64,000 nt of DNA from Paenibacillus sp. J31TS4 (GCF_018403265.1 NZ_BOSI01000003.1:434001-498000); one strand, 5' to 3'; shown: positions 46,748 through 55,439, counted from the first letter of the stretch. The notes: generated by a model from the letters alone, not told the origin. Made by a program: numbers and translations.

Positions 46748-49700
46748 CTAGCGCAGTTCCTTCGGATCCGCCAGGCTTGTTTGAACTTTCGTTCGATCGG
46801 CCGACAGCTCGTCGTATACGAAGACTTGAACCCGGTAAGTGTCGTCGGTGCCATTCAATCTAAAGAATCCGGCGGTTACTTTTTCGCTCGAGAGGGCTTC
46901 TTTCTCAAACGCCAAGATGCTTACGGCTTCCGTGCCCTTCAGCAGCTGGAAGACCACGACCGCTTTTTCGGGCTGCTGCGCTGTATCTCTGCGCTCTGCC
47001 TTAACGGTGACCTGGATGCCGGACGCATCACGGCGAATCCCCAATCCTTCTCCCTCGGTGAGAAGCTGGACCGGTTTCCCGGCGTCGTAGGCGCGTACGG
47101 TTACTTGGAATGTTTTGGCCGCCGTAACGCCATCCTTCTCAATCGTTGCGGTCAAGGTGACCGCTTGGCTTCCCTGCGAGGCGGACGGACGATTCACGGT
47201 CCCCTGACTGGAGATAAGCTCCGGATGACTCGAGGCCCAGCGAATTGTCGTCCCATCCGGTCCCGCTGCAGCCAGCTGGACAGGCGACTTCACAGCATCC
47301 TGCGTTTCACCAGGGGCATAGCCTACTTCCAATGCTTGCTTTGCCGCGTCGACCGCCTCTTGGGCCGTCTGCACGCGCTTCAGCACTTGGACGACGAACG
47401 ATTTGGTCTCGACAGCATCGCCACGCTGAATCCGGGCTGTCAGGGTGACGAGGGCGTTCTCTTCCAGATAGCTGGGCCGTGTCACATGACCCGTCTCGTC
47501 AACGATTTCCGGAGCGCTCGATGTCCACGAAATCGTGGTGCCATGATCGCCCGTTACATCGAGATATACATCCTGCGTCACACTATGGATCGTATCGCCG
47601 ACGGAGTATCGGATGTCCAGGTTCTTCTTGGCGAGGGCTGCCGCTTCCCGATCGTTCGGATTGTCCTTCACGACCCGAATAAGATGGGTGACGGTTCCTT
47701 CTAACGAACCGAGCTTCACGGTAGAGGACAGCGTGACAAGCACATCGCCTTCGGTATAGGACGGTCTCTTCACCGTGCCTGTGCTGCCGTGAATCCCAAT
47801 ATAGGCTTCGTTGGAGGACTGCCACTCGATCGTGGCGCCATGCGCACCCGACTGAGACAACACGAGGTCTTTAGACACGTGCCCCGCGTCTTCTCCCGCG
47901 GCATACCCGATTAGAATCCCCAGCAAGGCCTGCATGAACTGATTAGCCTGAACCAGCTCGCCCTGCAGCCCGGAGATCTGCCGGTTCAGCGAGGAGATTT
48001 GCCCTGCGAGATCGATATTCTCGCCGGTCAGGTTGTTCACCTCGTCGTGCAAGGTTCCGATCTGCTCATTCAGGCTGTCAATCGTCCCTTGCAGTGCCCT
48101 CTTGTCGCCTTTCAGCGCATTTACATCGGTTTGCAGGTCGGCAACCTGCTCCTGCAGAGAGGAGATTTGCTCTTGCAGAGCGGCTTTCTCCTGCTTCAGC
48201 GTGTCGTTTTCCTCCTGCAAATCGGCAATCGTCTCGGTCAAAGCGATAATCTGCCCTTGCAGACCGGAGATCTGCCGGGTCAGCGTAGCGATTTGCTCCG
48301 CGAGATTGGCATTCTCGCCGGTCAGGTTGTTTACCTGGTCGTGCAAGCTGCCGATCTGCTCATTCAGGCTGTCAATCGTCCCTTGCAGCACCCTCTTGTC
48401 GCCTTTCAGCGCATTTACATCGGTTTGCAGGTCGGCAACCTGCTCCTGCAGAGAGGAGATTTGCTCTAGCAGAGCGGCTTTCTCCCGCTTCAGCGTGTCG
48501 TTTTCCTGCTGCAAACTGGCAATTCTCTCGATCAATGCGATAATCTGCCCTTGCAGCCCGGAGATCTGCTGGGTCAGCGTAGCGATTTGCTCCGCGAGAT
48601 TGGCCTTCTCGCCGGACAAGCTGTTTACCTGGTCGTGCAAGCTGCCGATCTGCTCATTCAGGCTGTCAATCGTTCCTTGCAGCACCCTCTTGTCGCCTTT
48701 CAGCGCATTTACATCGGTTTGCAGGTCGGCAACCTGCTCCTGCAGAGAGGAGATTTGCTCTTGCAGAGCGGCTTTCTCCTGCTTCAGCGTATCGTTTTCT
48801 TGCTGCAAATCGGCAATTCTCTCGATCAATGCGATAATCTGCCCTTGCAGCCCGGAGATCTGCCCGGTCAGCGTAGCGATTTGCTCTCTGAGATTCGCAT
48901 TATCGCCGGACAAGCTGTTCACCTGCCCCTGCAAGGTCCCGATCTGCTCATTCAGAGTGTTAATCGTCGATTGCAGCGCCGACTTGTCGCCTTTCAGCGA
49001 ATCTATTCCCTCTTCCAAACCTGCCAGCTGCCTCTGCATCATACGAATCTGCAATTGGAACAAGTCTTTCCCCGTTTGCGTCATCTTCTGGTAAAGAATC
49101 GTGTACGAAGCGAGGTCGTTCACACGCTGTTCTTCTTCCGAAAGAACGTCAATTTTTGTCTGCAGCTCCCCCGCATCCGCCAGCAGAGCCGTCTTCGCAT
49201 TGCTGTCTTCCCATTCCGAGACCTTCGTCGTAATGCCATCCAGCATCTCTTGAAGATCGGCGACCGACATCGGATCCGGTCTAGCGCTAACCAAGCTCGA
49301 GAAAAGGTTTTCTCCCGAAGGACTCGTAGATTCCACGACAAAATAATAAGTGGTGCCGTTGGCGAGACCCGTCGCAACAAAGGCAGTTTCTGTCTCGCCG
49401 AGCGTCGCCACTGCATAAGAATTCGGGATGCCAACGATATCGGGCGTGAGGCCTTGGTAGATGGAATAGCCCGTCGCTCCTGGGACAGGCGTCCACCTTA
49501 GCTTGACCTGCCCGTTGCCGGGAACGGCAAACAGCGTTTGCGGTGCCTGCGGCTGAACGGTGACCTTGCCGGCATGGACGGTTTTCGCCATTTCGGCCCC
49601 TTGCGTATCCGTAAAGGTCAAATTGAGCAGATCCGTTGGATTGGTTACCGTGATCGCTTTGGCACCTAAGGATGCATTGTCTTTCACTTTGAAGGTAACC

Positions 49701-50512
49701 ACGAAGAGCTGGTCTCCCGCCTTCACCGCACGGTCGCCGCCGGATTCATCCACCCAGACAGTCCTCAACCAGCCCTCCGTATTATCGGAGCCCCACATAA
49801 AATAATCGCCGGACATTCCCCGGACGTTCTGCACAGCAAGTGCGGCCGGATCAAAATCAAGCTGCATCCCATACGCGCCTGCACCGGCCGAGGAGGTCAG
49901 AATGGAGACCGGCACCTCTACCGTTTCTCCGGCAAGGGAGGATGCTGTGCCGATCCCGACTGTAAGCTCGGAAACAGGATTGCGGATACTGACCTTTCCA
50001 GGAATGAGGTTATCAATCGGGTAGAACCAATTTTCATCCCAGCACTCGCCGAAAACGACCTTGACATTTGCGTCTGCGAGACTCGCTGTCTCTTTAATTT
50101 TGAAATGAAGAACAAAGATCTCTTGCCTGTCCTTCAAGTAGCGCTGGTTGCCAAAGTCGCCTCCGTCTACATTGAGCTTCCCAGGCATGTAAGTATCGTA
50201 CCCAAAACTAAAAAAACTGGATCCCGCTCGATCGGTTACGGGTGGTTTGTTGGATACCAGCTCCAGAGCATTCGGATCAAAAGACATTTCGAGATAGTAT
50301 TGATAAATAGAACTGCCCCCTGGATCCAGGGTAACCGGCACATCGACTACTTCCCCCGGAGCACCCGTTATACTGCCAACCTCTATGGATATCGGTGCAG
50401 AGGGAGCCGCCTCCACGCTAGAGCAGAAGGGAACCAACAGCAGGCACAAGACGAGGAAGACGGCTACCGTTTGTCTAAGCGGCCTTGTCCTGCTTTCCGC
50501 AAAATTATTCAT
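46748..50512 (-). CDS. Giant secreted protein: cohesin-like, FN3, leucine-heptad coiled coil, Ig-like repeats
   Basis: A 1254-residue exported protein. ATG at 50512 lies eight bases after TTGGAGG. Residues 1-36 are a signal peptide. Two cohesin-like domains follow (about 41-180, opening ISIEVGSITGAPGEVVDVPVTL; 181-320, opening ELTVGIGTASSLAGETVEVPVSI), then an FN3 domain (about 325-410). Residues ~430-860 are a coiled coil of Leu-led heptads, including repeats of exactly 98 residues. Three related Ig-like units (about 870-1140; each has a TI-x-W-x-S core such as GATIEWQSSNEAY and a PS-x-x-E/Q segment) precede a C-terminal domain. It has no SLH domain itself and may attach through the SLH protein encoded next. 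Cohesins bind dockerins; none is seen here. Confidence 0.88.
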   Translation of the reverse strand: MNNFAESRTRPLRQTVAVFLVLCLLLVPFCSSVEAAPSAPISIEVGSITGAPGEVVDVPVTLDPGGSSIYQYYLEMSFDPNALELVSNKPPVTDRAGSSFFSFGYDTYMPGKLNVDGGDFGNQRYLKDRQEIFVLHFKIKETASLADANVKVVFGECWDENWFYPIDNLIPGKVSIRNPVSELTVGIGTASSLAGETVEVPVSILTSSAGAGAYGMQLDFDPAALAVQNVRGMSGDYFMWGSDNTEGWLRTVWVDESGGDRAVKAGDQLFVVTFKVKDNASLGAKAITVTNPTDLLNLTFTDTQGAEMAKTVHAGKVTVQPQAPQTLFAVPGNGQVKLRWTPVPGATGYSIYQGLTPDIVGIPNSYAVATLGETETAFVATGLANGTTYYFVVESTSPSGENLFSSLVSARPDPMSVADLQEMLDGITTKVSEWEDSNAKTALLADAGELQTKIDVLSEEEQRVNDLASYTILYQKMTQTGKDLFQLQIRMMQRQLAGLEEGIDSLKGDKSALQSTINTLNEQIGTLQGQVNSLSGDNANLREQIATLTGQISGLQGQIIALIERIADLQQENDTLKQEKAALQEQISSLQEQVADLQTDVNALKGDKRVLQGTIDSLNEQIGSLHDQVNSLSGEKANLAEQIATLTQQISGLQGQIIALIERIASLQQENDTLKREKAALLEQISSLQEQVADLQTDVNALKGDKRVLQGTIDSLNEQIGSLHDQVNNLTGENANLAEQIATLTRQISGLQGQIIALTETIADLQEENDTLKQEKAALQEQISSLQEQVADLQTDVNALKGDKRALQGTIDSLNEQIGTLHDEVNNLTGENIDLAGQISSLNRQISGLQGELVQANQFMQALLGILIGYAAGEDAGHVSKDLVLSQSGAHGATIEWQSSNEAYIGIHGSTGTVKRPSYTEGDVLVTLSSTVKLGSLEGTVTHLIRVVKDNPNDREAAALAKKNLDIRYSVGDTIHSVTQDVYLDVTGDHGTTISWTSSAPEIVDETGHVTRPSYLEENALVTLTARIQRGDAVETKSFVVQVLKRVQTAQEAVDAAKQALEVGYAPGETQDAVKSPVQLAAAGPDGTTIRWASSHPELISSQGTVNRPSASQGSQAVTLTATIEKDGVTAAKTFQVTVRAYDAGKPVQLLTEGEGLGIRRDASGIQVTVKAERRDTAQQPEKAVVVFQLLKGTEAVSILAFEKEALSSEKVTAGFFRLNGTDDTYRVQVFVYDELSADRTKVQTSLADPKELR
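48059..49020. repeat. Tandem 294-base repeats inside the coiled-coil coding region
   Basis: The anchor GATCTGCTCATTCAG starts at 48059, 48353, 48647 and 48941, spaced exactly 294 bases. Each unit encodes 98 residues, which is 14 heptads, each led by Leu (for example LNEQIGS, LHDQVNS, LAEQIAT). The units are nearly identical in DNA for about 200 bases and differ mostly between heptads 2-8. Partial units flank the array. Confidence 0.92.
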
Positions 50513-50942
50513 TCTATCGTCCTCCAAGAAACTCGTTATTAATCATATGGACATCGGCGTTATCAGTGAACTCTGCAGGACCCGCCCCGCTCGGAGAACG
50601 GACCCAATGACTACGGCGTGTTAAGTTGTACTCAGGTGCAGCCAGCATCGGTTCCGCTCGCTCTCGAGTTGCACGTTCCGGCTTCCGTTAAGAAAGACCA
50701 ATTACGTCTGTGGCGAGCGGCAAATGAGATTCGGACAACCGTCCCTATTTGCCATTTTCCTACATAGTTCTCCTCCTTTAGCACCAAACCACCTCTAATC
50801 CTACCGACCTATTCTCACAAAACGCTAACAAACGACACCGTTCGTCATCGCTTGACCTGGATAGGCAAGAAGGGACACAGGGACTTTAGGCACGGGAAAC
50901 AAAAAAAAAAAGGATCCCTCCTCAGCTCGAGGATGGATCCCT
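50513..50942. other. 430-base leader/promoter gap with structured element and minimal ORF
   Basis: Upstream of the giant gene (minus strand) there is AAAGGAGG followed by ATG-TAG at 50765-50760, a start codon next to a stop. Then comes a possible 17-codon ORF (50755-50702). GGCAAAT (50719-50725) pairs with ATTTGCC (50747-50753), enclosing a second perfect hairpin GGAC-AACC-GTCC. GCGAGCGG (50713-50720) is complementary to CCGCTCGC (50654-50661) and competes with it for two bases. No promoter is clear. Confidence 0.4.
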
Positions 50943-50945
50943 TTA
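50902..50945 (-). terminator. Terminator of the BTAD response-regulator gene
   Basis: On the minus strand AGGGATCCATCCTCGAG and CTGAGGAGGGATCCT form a long stem, followed by eleven T residues. It directly overlaps the end of the regulator gene at 50943. Confidence 0.9.
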
Positions 50946-52064
50946 CGACTTGACACTACTCCCATATAACTGCTGCAACGCTTGGGGCGGGTCTACACCC
51001 AGCTCCTCCCTAAAGCTTGTTTCCATCTTGGCATAATGGGATTGAAAGGCCGAACGGTCCTGCAAACCCCTATACGCGGTTAGCGCAAGCTCATGTGCTT
51101 CCTCATCAAATGGGGCATAGCGGAGCAAGGGCAGAATCGTCTCGATCGCCTCATGGCAGTGCCCGGCTTCCAAATGCCAGTGGGCCAATCGTTTGGAGAG
51201 ACTGGCAAAATAGCGGGACATTCTCTCCCGCTCCGCCTCACACCACGGATAATCCTTATTGCCGAAAAGCGGCCCTTTGTAAAGCTGAATCGCCTTCGTC
51301 CACTCGCCAATCGTGCCAGGATTCAAGGGAGCCACATTCGCGGCGGCTTGCTCGAACGCCACGTAATCGCTGGATTCCTCGCATTCCATCCGGTAGAACC
51401 CCCGCTGGGAAGAGATCTTCACGCCAATCCCGCAGTCGCGCAGCGTCTTCTTCATCCGATAGACGGTCGTGTGCAAATTATGATCGTTCTTCTCCGACGA
51501 GTGCACCTCCGGCCACAGACTGTCGCATAGCGTCCACTTGGAAATGTTCGTGTTCCGGTGTACCAGCAAATAAGCAAACAGTTCCTCCGCCTTAGCCTTT
51601 GGGAAGCGAATGGGCTCGAGCAGATTCGGCCGGTAGATCTCGAAGCTTCCGAAGCAGACGATTCGGGAAGCCGCCATGGGTGCTTTTGCGGGCGTCGTCC
51701 CTCTCCTTCTCTTCCACACTCTATCCACGGTACGATGAAGCAGATCCGGTTCCACCGGCTTTAACAGATAATCCAGCGCATTCACGCGGAAAGCTTCCAG
51801 CGCATACTGGCTGTAGGCGGTCACGAAGATGACCTCGACGTCTTCCTCCAGGTCCAGCAGGCGGGAGGCCAGCTCCAGCCCGTTCATCTCCGGCATTTCG
51901 ATATCCAAGAAGGCAAGATCAGGCTTGAGTGCCTCTACCTCCTTCAGCATCTCCGAAGGATCGGTGTACGCGCCGACTACCTGTACATGGCCAAGCTCCT
52001 CTAACACCCTGGTTAACACTTTTAACGCGGGCTTTTCATCATCGACCAAGACTGCTCTTAACAT
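50943..52064 (-). CDS. Response regulator with BTAD (SARP-like) output domain
   Basis: A 373-residue regulator. The receiver (residues 1-120) has VDDEKPALK, phosphoacceptor Asp in LAFLDIEMPEMNGLELA, and Lys in LLKPV, with LytR-like features (YSQYALEAFRVNALDYLLKPV). A winged-helix segment follows (SRIVCFGSFEIY ... EELFAYLLVHRNTNISKWTLCDSLWP), then a bacterial transcriptional activator domain (EEAHELALTAYRGLQD). Such proteins bind direct repeats near promoters. ATG at 52064 follows AAGGAGTGCATC. No histidine kinase gene is adjacent. It lies upstream of the cohesin/coiled-coil gene on the same strand, but a terminator separates them; it may still regulate it. Confidence 0.9.
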   Translation of the reverse strand: MLRAVLVDDEKPALKVLTRVLEELGHVQVVGAYTDPSEMLKEVEALKPDLAFLDIEMPEMNGLELASRLLDLEEDVEVIFVTAYSQYALEAFRVNALDYLLKPVEPDLLHRTVDRVWKRRRGTTPAKAPMAASRIVCFGSFEIYRPNLLEPIRFPKAKAEELFAYLLVHRNTNISKWTLCDSLWPEVHSSEKNDHNLHTTVYRMKKTLRDCGIGVKISSQRGFYRMECEESSDYVAFEQAAANVAPLNPGTIGEWTKAIQLYKGPLFGNKDYPWCEAERERMSRYFASLSKRLAHWHLEAGHCHEAIETILPLLRYAPFDEEAHELALTAYRGLQDRSAFQSHYAKMETSFREELGVDPPQALQQLYGSSVKS

Positions 52065-52166
52065 GATGCACTCCTTCGTTGAAGGGCTGCGTTCCAGCAA
52101 CCGCTTCCTAGAAACCAAGCATTTACTTTATCGGCAGCGATGCGCCTCTTGTAAAGTAGGGATAGC

Positions 52167-52250
52167 AAAAACCCCCCGACCTTTTGTGGTCGGGGGTACT
52201 TCATAGTGGGGTTGAACCCTGGATTAGCAATCCACAATTCTCTGGAGCAC
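52167..52250 (-). repeat. Interspersed hairpin repeat, copy D
   Basis: CCCCCGACC/GGTCGGGGG (loop TTTTGT) next to a tail that, on the minus strand, reads GGATTGCTAATCCAGGGTTC then CCCCACTATGAAG. It resembles copies A, B and C. The minus-strand T run after the hairpin would also end the gene at 52276. Confidence 0.65.
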
Positions 52251-52275
52251 ACTCCTTCGGAGGTCTGTTCCTTGC

Positions 52276-53601
52276 TTACCTTCCATTCAAATTTGATCCA
52301 TAAACCCGTTCGGATGTGAAACGGCCTTTGCCTTTCAGTTTAGAATCAAAAAAATTAAGTATAAGCTCATTCTCCTTTTCTATACAGAAATAGGGGTCAA
52401 TAGTCGCTTTTCCACCCTGCAGCATATTTGCGAGCAGAGGGGAGAACAGCGGCAAATCGGTCAGGCTTAAATGCTTGGCGCCTTGAAAATGAACGGTGTA
52501 TGCTTCCTTGAACATTTTATCCGCGTTGGAGTTTGCCGCATAAGTAGAGTTGACTCCAAGCTGGTTCCAAACATCGTCAGAATAAATGTTAAGCGTTGGC
52601 GTCAGATAGGCATTGCCGCTTGCTTCGAAATCATCAGATCCTTTATTGTAAACAAGCTCACTAAAAAACGGGGCATCAATATTAACAACTGCTTTCACAT
52701 CTTTCCGTTCTCTGCCGAGCCAAACACTTGCCGCACCGCCCATAGAGTGCCCGAACACGCCTATATTCTCTTTATTAATAAGCTGATAGACCGGGTCTTT
52801 CTCGTCCGGAGATTTTTTAAGGATAGTATCTATTACAAAATTCATGTCATCTGTCCGCAGCTTCATCCATTTTTGAATGAGCCCGTAGATCTGCTCCCTT
52901 GTGTAAATGCCCTCTTTGTTGGCATTGTCGAATTCCATCTTATAGTCCGAGTTCATTAAGGTAAAGGTCCCGTCGTCTGAAACTGTATAAAAGGAATGAT
53001 AAGGATGATCAATAGAACAGACTACATACCCGTGGCTTGCAAGCTCCCTAAAAGTAGAGGCGTTGCTTGTCTTAATACCAGTGGCCCCGTGTGAGAATAC
53101 CAATAGCGGATAGGTACCATCGATTTTTTCGGGATACCAATATTGTACATTAACAAACCTGTTTTTACCGGTATCGGCCAATTCCTCGATGCGGTTCTCG
53201 TCTATATATGTGTATGCTGCAGTAGCGACTTCATATTGGCCCGTAACTTTTGGCAGTTTGTGCTGCGGAAAAACAAGGGCAGGCACAAGCGCAGCGATCA
53301 GCAGTACAGTCATCATGACTGCTTTTATGACCATACGGGAGGGGCGGAAATCACGTTTACTCTCTTTATTCCGAATAAGGGAAACGGTGCCGATCCCCGC
53401 TAAAAGGAAGAGCAGACCGGCTAGCAGCATCCACCGGAAACTCCAGACAATCGCGGTTGAACTTACGAGAATGACGAATATCAGGAACCCGGAAATTCTC
53501 AGCCAATTTCTAGCCTTTTGCTGGTATTGCTTCGTAACAATACCGAACCAAGTAAAAGCAACTTCGACTAACAACGCGATAACAACTATTAGAGTTTCCA
53601 C
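52276..53601 (-). CDS. Membrane-anchored alpha/beta hydrolase, PAF-acetylhydrolase/dienelactone-hydrolase-like
   Basis: A 441-residue protein. The first ~125 residues hold four hydrophobic helices (LIVVIALLVEVAFTWFGI; ISGFLIFVILVSSTAIVW; LLAGLLFLLAGIGTVSLI; VIKAVMMTVLLIAALVPALVF). The rest is a serine-hydrolase domain with the oxyanion segment LLVFSHGATG, nucleophile elbow GVFGHSMGG, an acidic residue near VVNIDAPF and a His in GAKHLSLTD. The closest family by feel is the platelet-activating-factor acetylhydrolase group. It stands alone; its ribosome site is GAGAAGGAGAAACTGGTG upstream of ATG at 53601. Substrate is unknown. The gene is more A+T-rich than those to its left. Confidence 0.8.
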   Translation of the reverse strand: METLIVVIALLVEVAFTWFGIVTKQYQQKARNWLRISGFLIFVILVSSTAIVWSFRWMLLAGLLFLLAGIGTVSLIRNKESKRDFRPSRMVIKAVMMTVLLIAALVPALVFPQHKLPKVTGQYEVATAAYTYIDENRIEELADTGKNRFVNVQYWYPEKIDGTYPLLVFSHGATGIKTSNASTFRELASHGYVVCSIDHPYHSFYTVSDDGTFTLMNSDYKMEFDNANKEGIYTREQIYGLIQKWMKLRTDDMNFVIDTILKKSPDEKDPVYQLINKENIGVFGHSMGGAASVWLGRERKDVKAVVNIDAPFFSELVYNKGSDDFEASGNAYLTPTLNIYSDDVWNQLGVNSTYAANSNADKMFKEAYTVHFQGAKHLSLTDLPLFSPLLANMLQGGKATIDPYFCIEKENELILNFFDSKLKGKGRFTSERVYGSNLNGR

Positions 53602-53715
53602 ACCAGTTTCTCCTTCTCTTTTTCTTGCCGTTTTTTAATGGCTTCAGCATACAAAACTATGGATACAATTTATATAGAAAATCAATAAGCTGTATCTACA
53701 GGCAAGTAAGTTGCA

Positions 53716-53752
53716 AAAAAAGGCGGTGAGCCCTTTAGCTCACCGCCCATGA
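53716..53752 (-). terminator. Terminator of the LytTR-DUF3021 operon
   Basis: GGCGGTGAGC pairs perfectly with GCTCACCGCC around CCTTTA, and seven T residues follow on the minus strand. It lies about 30 bases past the DUF3021 stop. Confidence 0.92.
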
Positions 53753-53781
53753 TCGGTTCGAAGCACTGCTGCTGCAAGATC

Positions 53782-54213
53782 TTACTCTGTCTTGTCTTTC
53801 TTTAATGCCCTGAGTCCTTCGTTGATTTGGTTAGCCACTTTTTTATCGTTTTGCCAGGAGAGCAGACGTACGATCGTGTAGATGACCGCTATTTCCAATG
53901 CCAATAGGAGTGCGCTTGATATACTATTGACTAGACCAAACATAACGGCAAGGGAGATCAGCATCGCTTCTAAAGCAAAAAAATGAATGGCCACTCTTAC
54001 TCGCATATTCTTCTCGCTTGTACCGAGAGAAGCATACAAGACCAATCCAATCAACGCGCTTAGGAAGGAAAACGCCATTATGATATAAATCGACTTCAAA
54101 TCGAAGGCCAAATCGGGATAAAAAATCTGACGCAAAATGGTTAGAAGAATAATGATGGATGCGAAGATGACTAAAAAATTTTGAAACACTTTTTTTACAA
54201 GTTCCTTCATCAT
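53782..54213 (-). CDS. DUF3021-family membrane protein
   Basis: A 143-residue protein with four hydrophobic segments (FLVIFASIIILLTILRQIF; SIYIIMAFSFLSALIGLVLY; IHFFALEAMLISLAVMFGLV; SALLLALEIAVIYTIVRLL). DUF3021 proteins typically accompany a LytTR regulator, as here; in streptococci the membrane partner inhibits the regulator. ATG at 54213 follows GAGAGGAAGGACTAT. It starts 13 bases after the LytTR stop, so the two are one operon. Confidence 0.85.
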   Translation of the reverse strand: MMKELVKKVFQNFLVIFASIIILLTILRQIFYPDLAFDLKSIYIIMAFSFLSALIGLVLYASLGTSEKNMRVRVAIHFFALEAMLISLAVMFGLVNSISSALLLALEIAVIYTIVRLLSWQNDKKVANQINEGLRALKKDKTE

Positions 54214-54226
54214 ATAGTCCTTCCTC

Positions 54227-54664
54227 TCACAAGCCAAGCATAGTTCTAAGCGTGGGCACGTACTGCCTGGATATCCCGACACGCTCCCCGTTATCAAGCA
54301 CTGCTTCAAACCTGCCGCTTATCGACGGATGTACAAATGAAATTTTGGCTATATTCAATATCGTTGACTTGGATGCACGAAAATAGTTCTTTTCTCTGCA
54401 TATTTCCTCTAACTCATAAAGCTTGTACTTCACCTCAAAAACGGTGTCCTTGCAGTAAATAAAAACTTTACCGTCAACGGCTTCGAAATAATAAATATCG
54501 CTTAGTTTAATTCGGTGAATACTATCTTCTTGGTAGCCGAGAAGAATAAGGTCTTCCGTTTTTAACGTATTTACAATTTTATATATATTGTTGTTTACCT
54601 CATGGCACCTGATGAGGATTTCCTCTTCTTGGACTCTATTAATCACTTCCACAGATACTTTCAT
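54227..54664 (-). CDS. LytTR-family DNA-binding regulator
   Basis: A 145-residue one-domain regulator. The LytTR domain (residues ~40-140) shows HRIKLSDIYYFEAVDGKVFIYC, LYELEEICREKNYFRASKSTILNIAKI and LDNGERVGISRQYVPTLRTMLG. The N-terminal 40 residues are short and carry no receiver, so phosphorylation control is absent; the membrane DUF3021 partner encoded next probably controls it instead. Such LytTR systems commonly autoregulate. The ATG at 54664 follows AAAAGCGAGTGAGACC. Confidence 0.9.
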   Translation of the reverse strand: MKVSVEVINRVQEEEILIRCHEVNNNIYKIVNTLKTEDLILLGYQEDSIHRIKLSDIYYFEAVDGKVFIYCKDTVFEVKYKLYELEEICREKNYFRASKSTILNIAKISFVHPSISGRFEAVLDNGERVGISRQYVPTLRTMLGL

Positions 54665-54758
54665 GGTCTCACTCGCTTTTGACGAAATTAGGGAGGTTCC
54701 TTCGTGCTAGCGGATAGGAATCACGTTGCGAGTTCAGTTTATCAAATCTTTCTTTAGG

Positions 54759-54855
54759 CATAAAGCAAAAACCCCGACCTCTTGCGGTCGGGGTTTTTGC
54801 TTTATGGTGGAGGCGGACCATCTCTTGGCAAAACCACAATTCACCAGTGCGTGAA
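54759..54855 (-). repeat. Interspersed hairpin repeat, copy A
   Basis: A perfect 21-base-pair hairpin (54759-54779 with 54786-54806, loop TCTTGC) with core ACCCCGACC, joined to a 50-base tail that on the minus strand contains GAATTGTGGTTTTGCC and CCGCCTCCACCAT. It lies between divergent genes (54664 and 54963), so it is not simply a gene terminator. Confidence 0.7.
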
Positions 54856-54962
54856 GCTTCTATACTTCTAGAGCATTTTGACAAGTCGCATTTAGTTGAC
54901 ACAGGAAACAAAATGCTTTACGATCATATTGTTTCCAAGGTAAACGATTTTGAGGTGAGCTA

Positions 54963-55439
54963 ATGGCAGTTGATGAAGAATTAAGTCGAATTTTCAATCG
55001 CGTTTCAGAAAGGCATAATTTGCTCAAAACGATGGAAGAGAAAACCTACAAATTCATGCGCGAGAATACGTTTATGGAAGTTCACTGCATCGATCTCATC
55101 GAAAACATGCAGGACCCTAACGTGTCTAAATTGGCGAAGGCCTTTCGAGTCACCAGAGGCGCGATAAGCAAGGTGACAAAGCGATTGATCGAGATTAGGG
55201 CGATCGAAAGGTACCAGAAACCTGGAAATAAAAAAGAGATCTACTTCAGGCTTACGGACATCGGGAGAGAGATTTACTGGGAACACGAAAAGATGCATGA
55301 AGCGAGAATCGAAAGAGATAGTGGATTCTTCAGTCCGTTAAACGAAGCCGAGAAGGATCAAATGATTCGGATGTTACACAAAATCTACGGTCAAATCGCC
55401 GAAGAGCTAAAAAAAATGGGCTTGGACAATTACGTTTGA
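54963..55439 (+). CDS. MarR-family transcriptional regulator
   Basis: A 158-residue winged-helix regulator. The recognition helix region is NVSKLAKAFRVTRGAISKVTKRLIE, followed by the wing IERYQKPGNKKEIYFRLTDIGRE, both typical of MarR proteins. The N-terminal ~45 residues and the C-terminal helix form the dimer interface. Two small genes follow closely, a four-helix membrane protein and an alpha/beta hydrolase, so it probably controls this set. The ATG lies after TTTTGAGGTGAGCTA. The ligand is unknown. Confidence 0.9.
   Translation: MAVDEELSRIFNRVSERHNLLKTMEEKTYKFMRENTFMEVHCIDLIENMQDPNVSKLAKAFRVTRGAISKVTKRLIEIRAIERYQKPGNKKEIYFRLTDIGREIYWEHEKMHEARIERDSGFFSPLNEAEKDQMIRMLHKIYGQIAEELKKMGLDNYV

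Noticed and set aside
48033-49501. Cys- and Ser-rich open frames on the plus strand over the coiled-coil repeats
   Set aside because: They arise from the 294-base repeats read in the wrong direction; the minus-strand frame gives perfect leucine heptads.
52200-52250. Resemblance of repeat copy D to a tRNA (loop TTGCTAA, then GGGTTCAACCCC)
   Set aside because: No D-arm, no acceptor stem and a mismatched anticodon stem. Other copies of the same repeat do not keep these features.
54669-54911. An 80-codon minus-strand frame between the LytTR and MarR genes
   Set aside because: It runs through the hairpin repeat copy A, and its product is low in any recognisable pattern.
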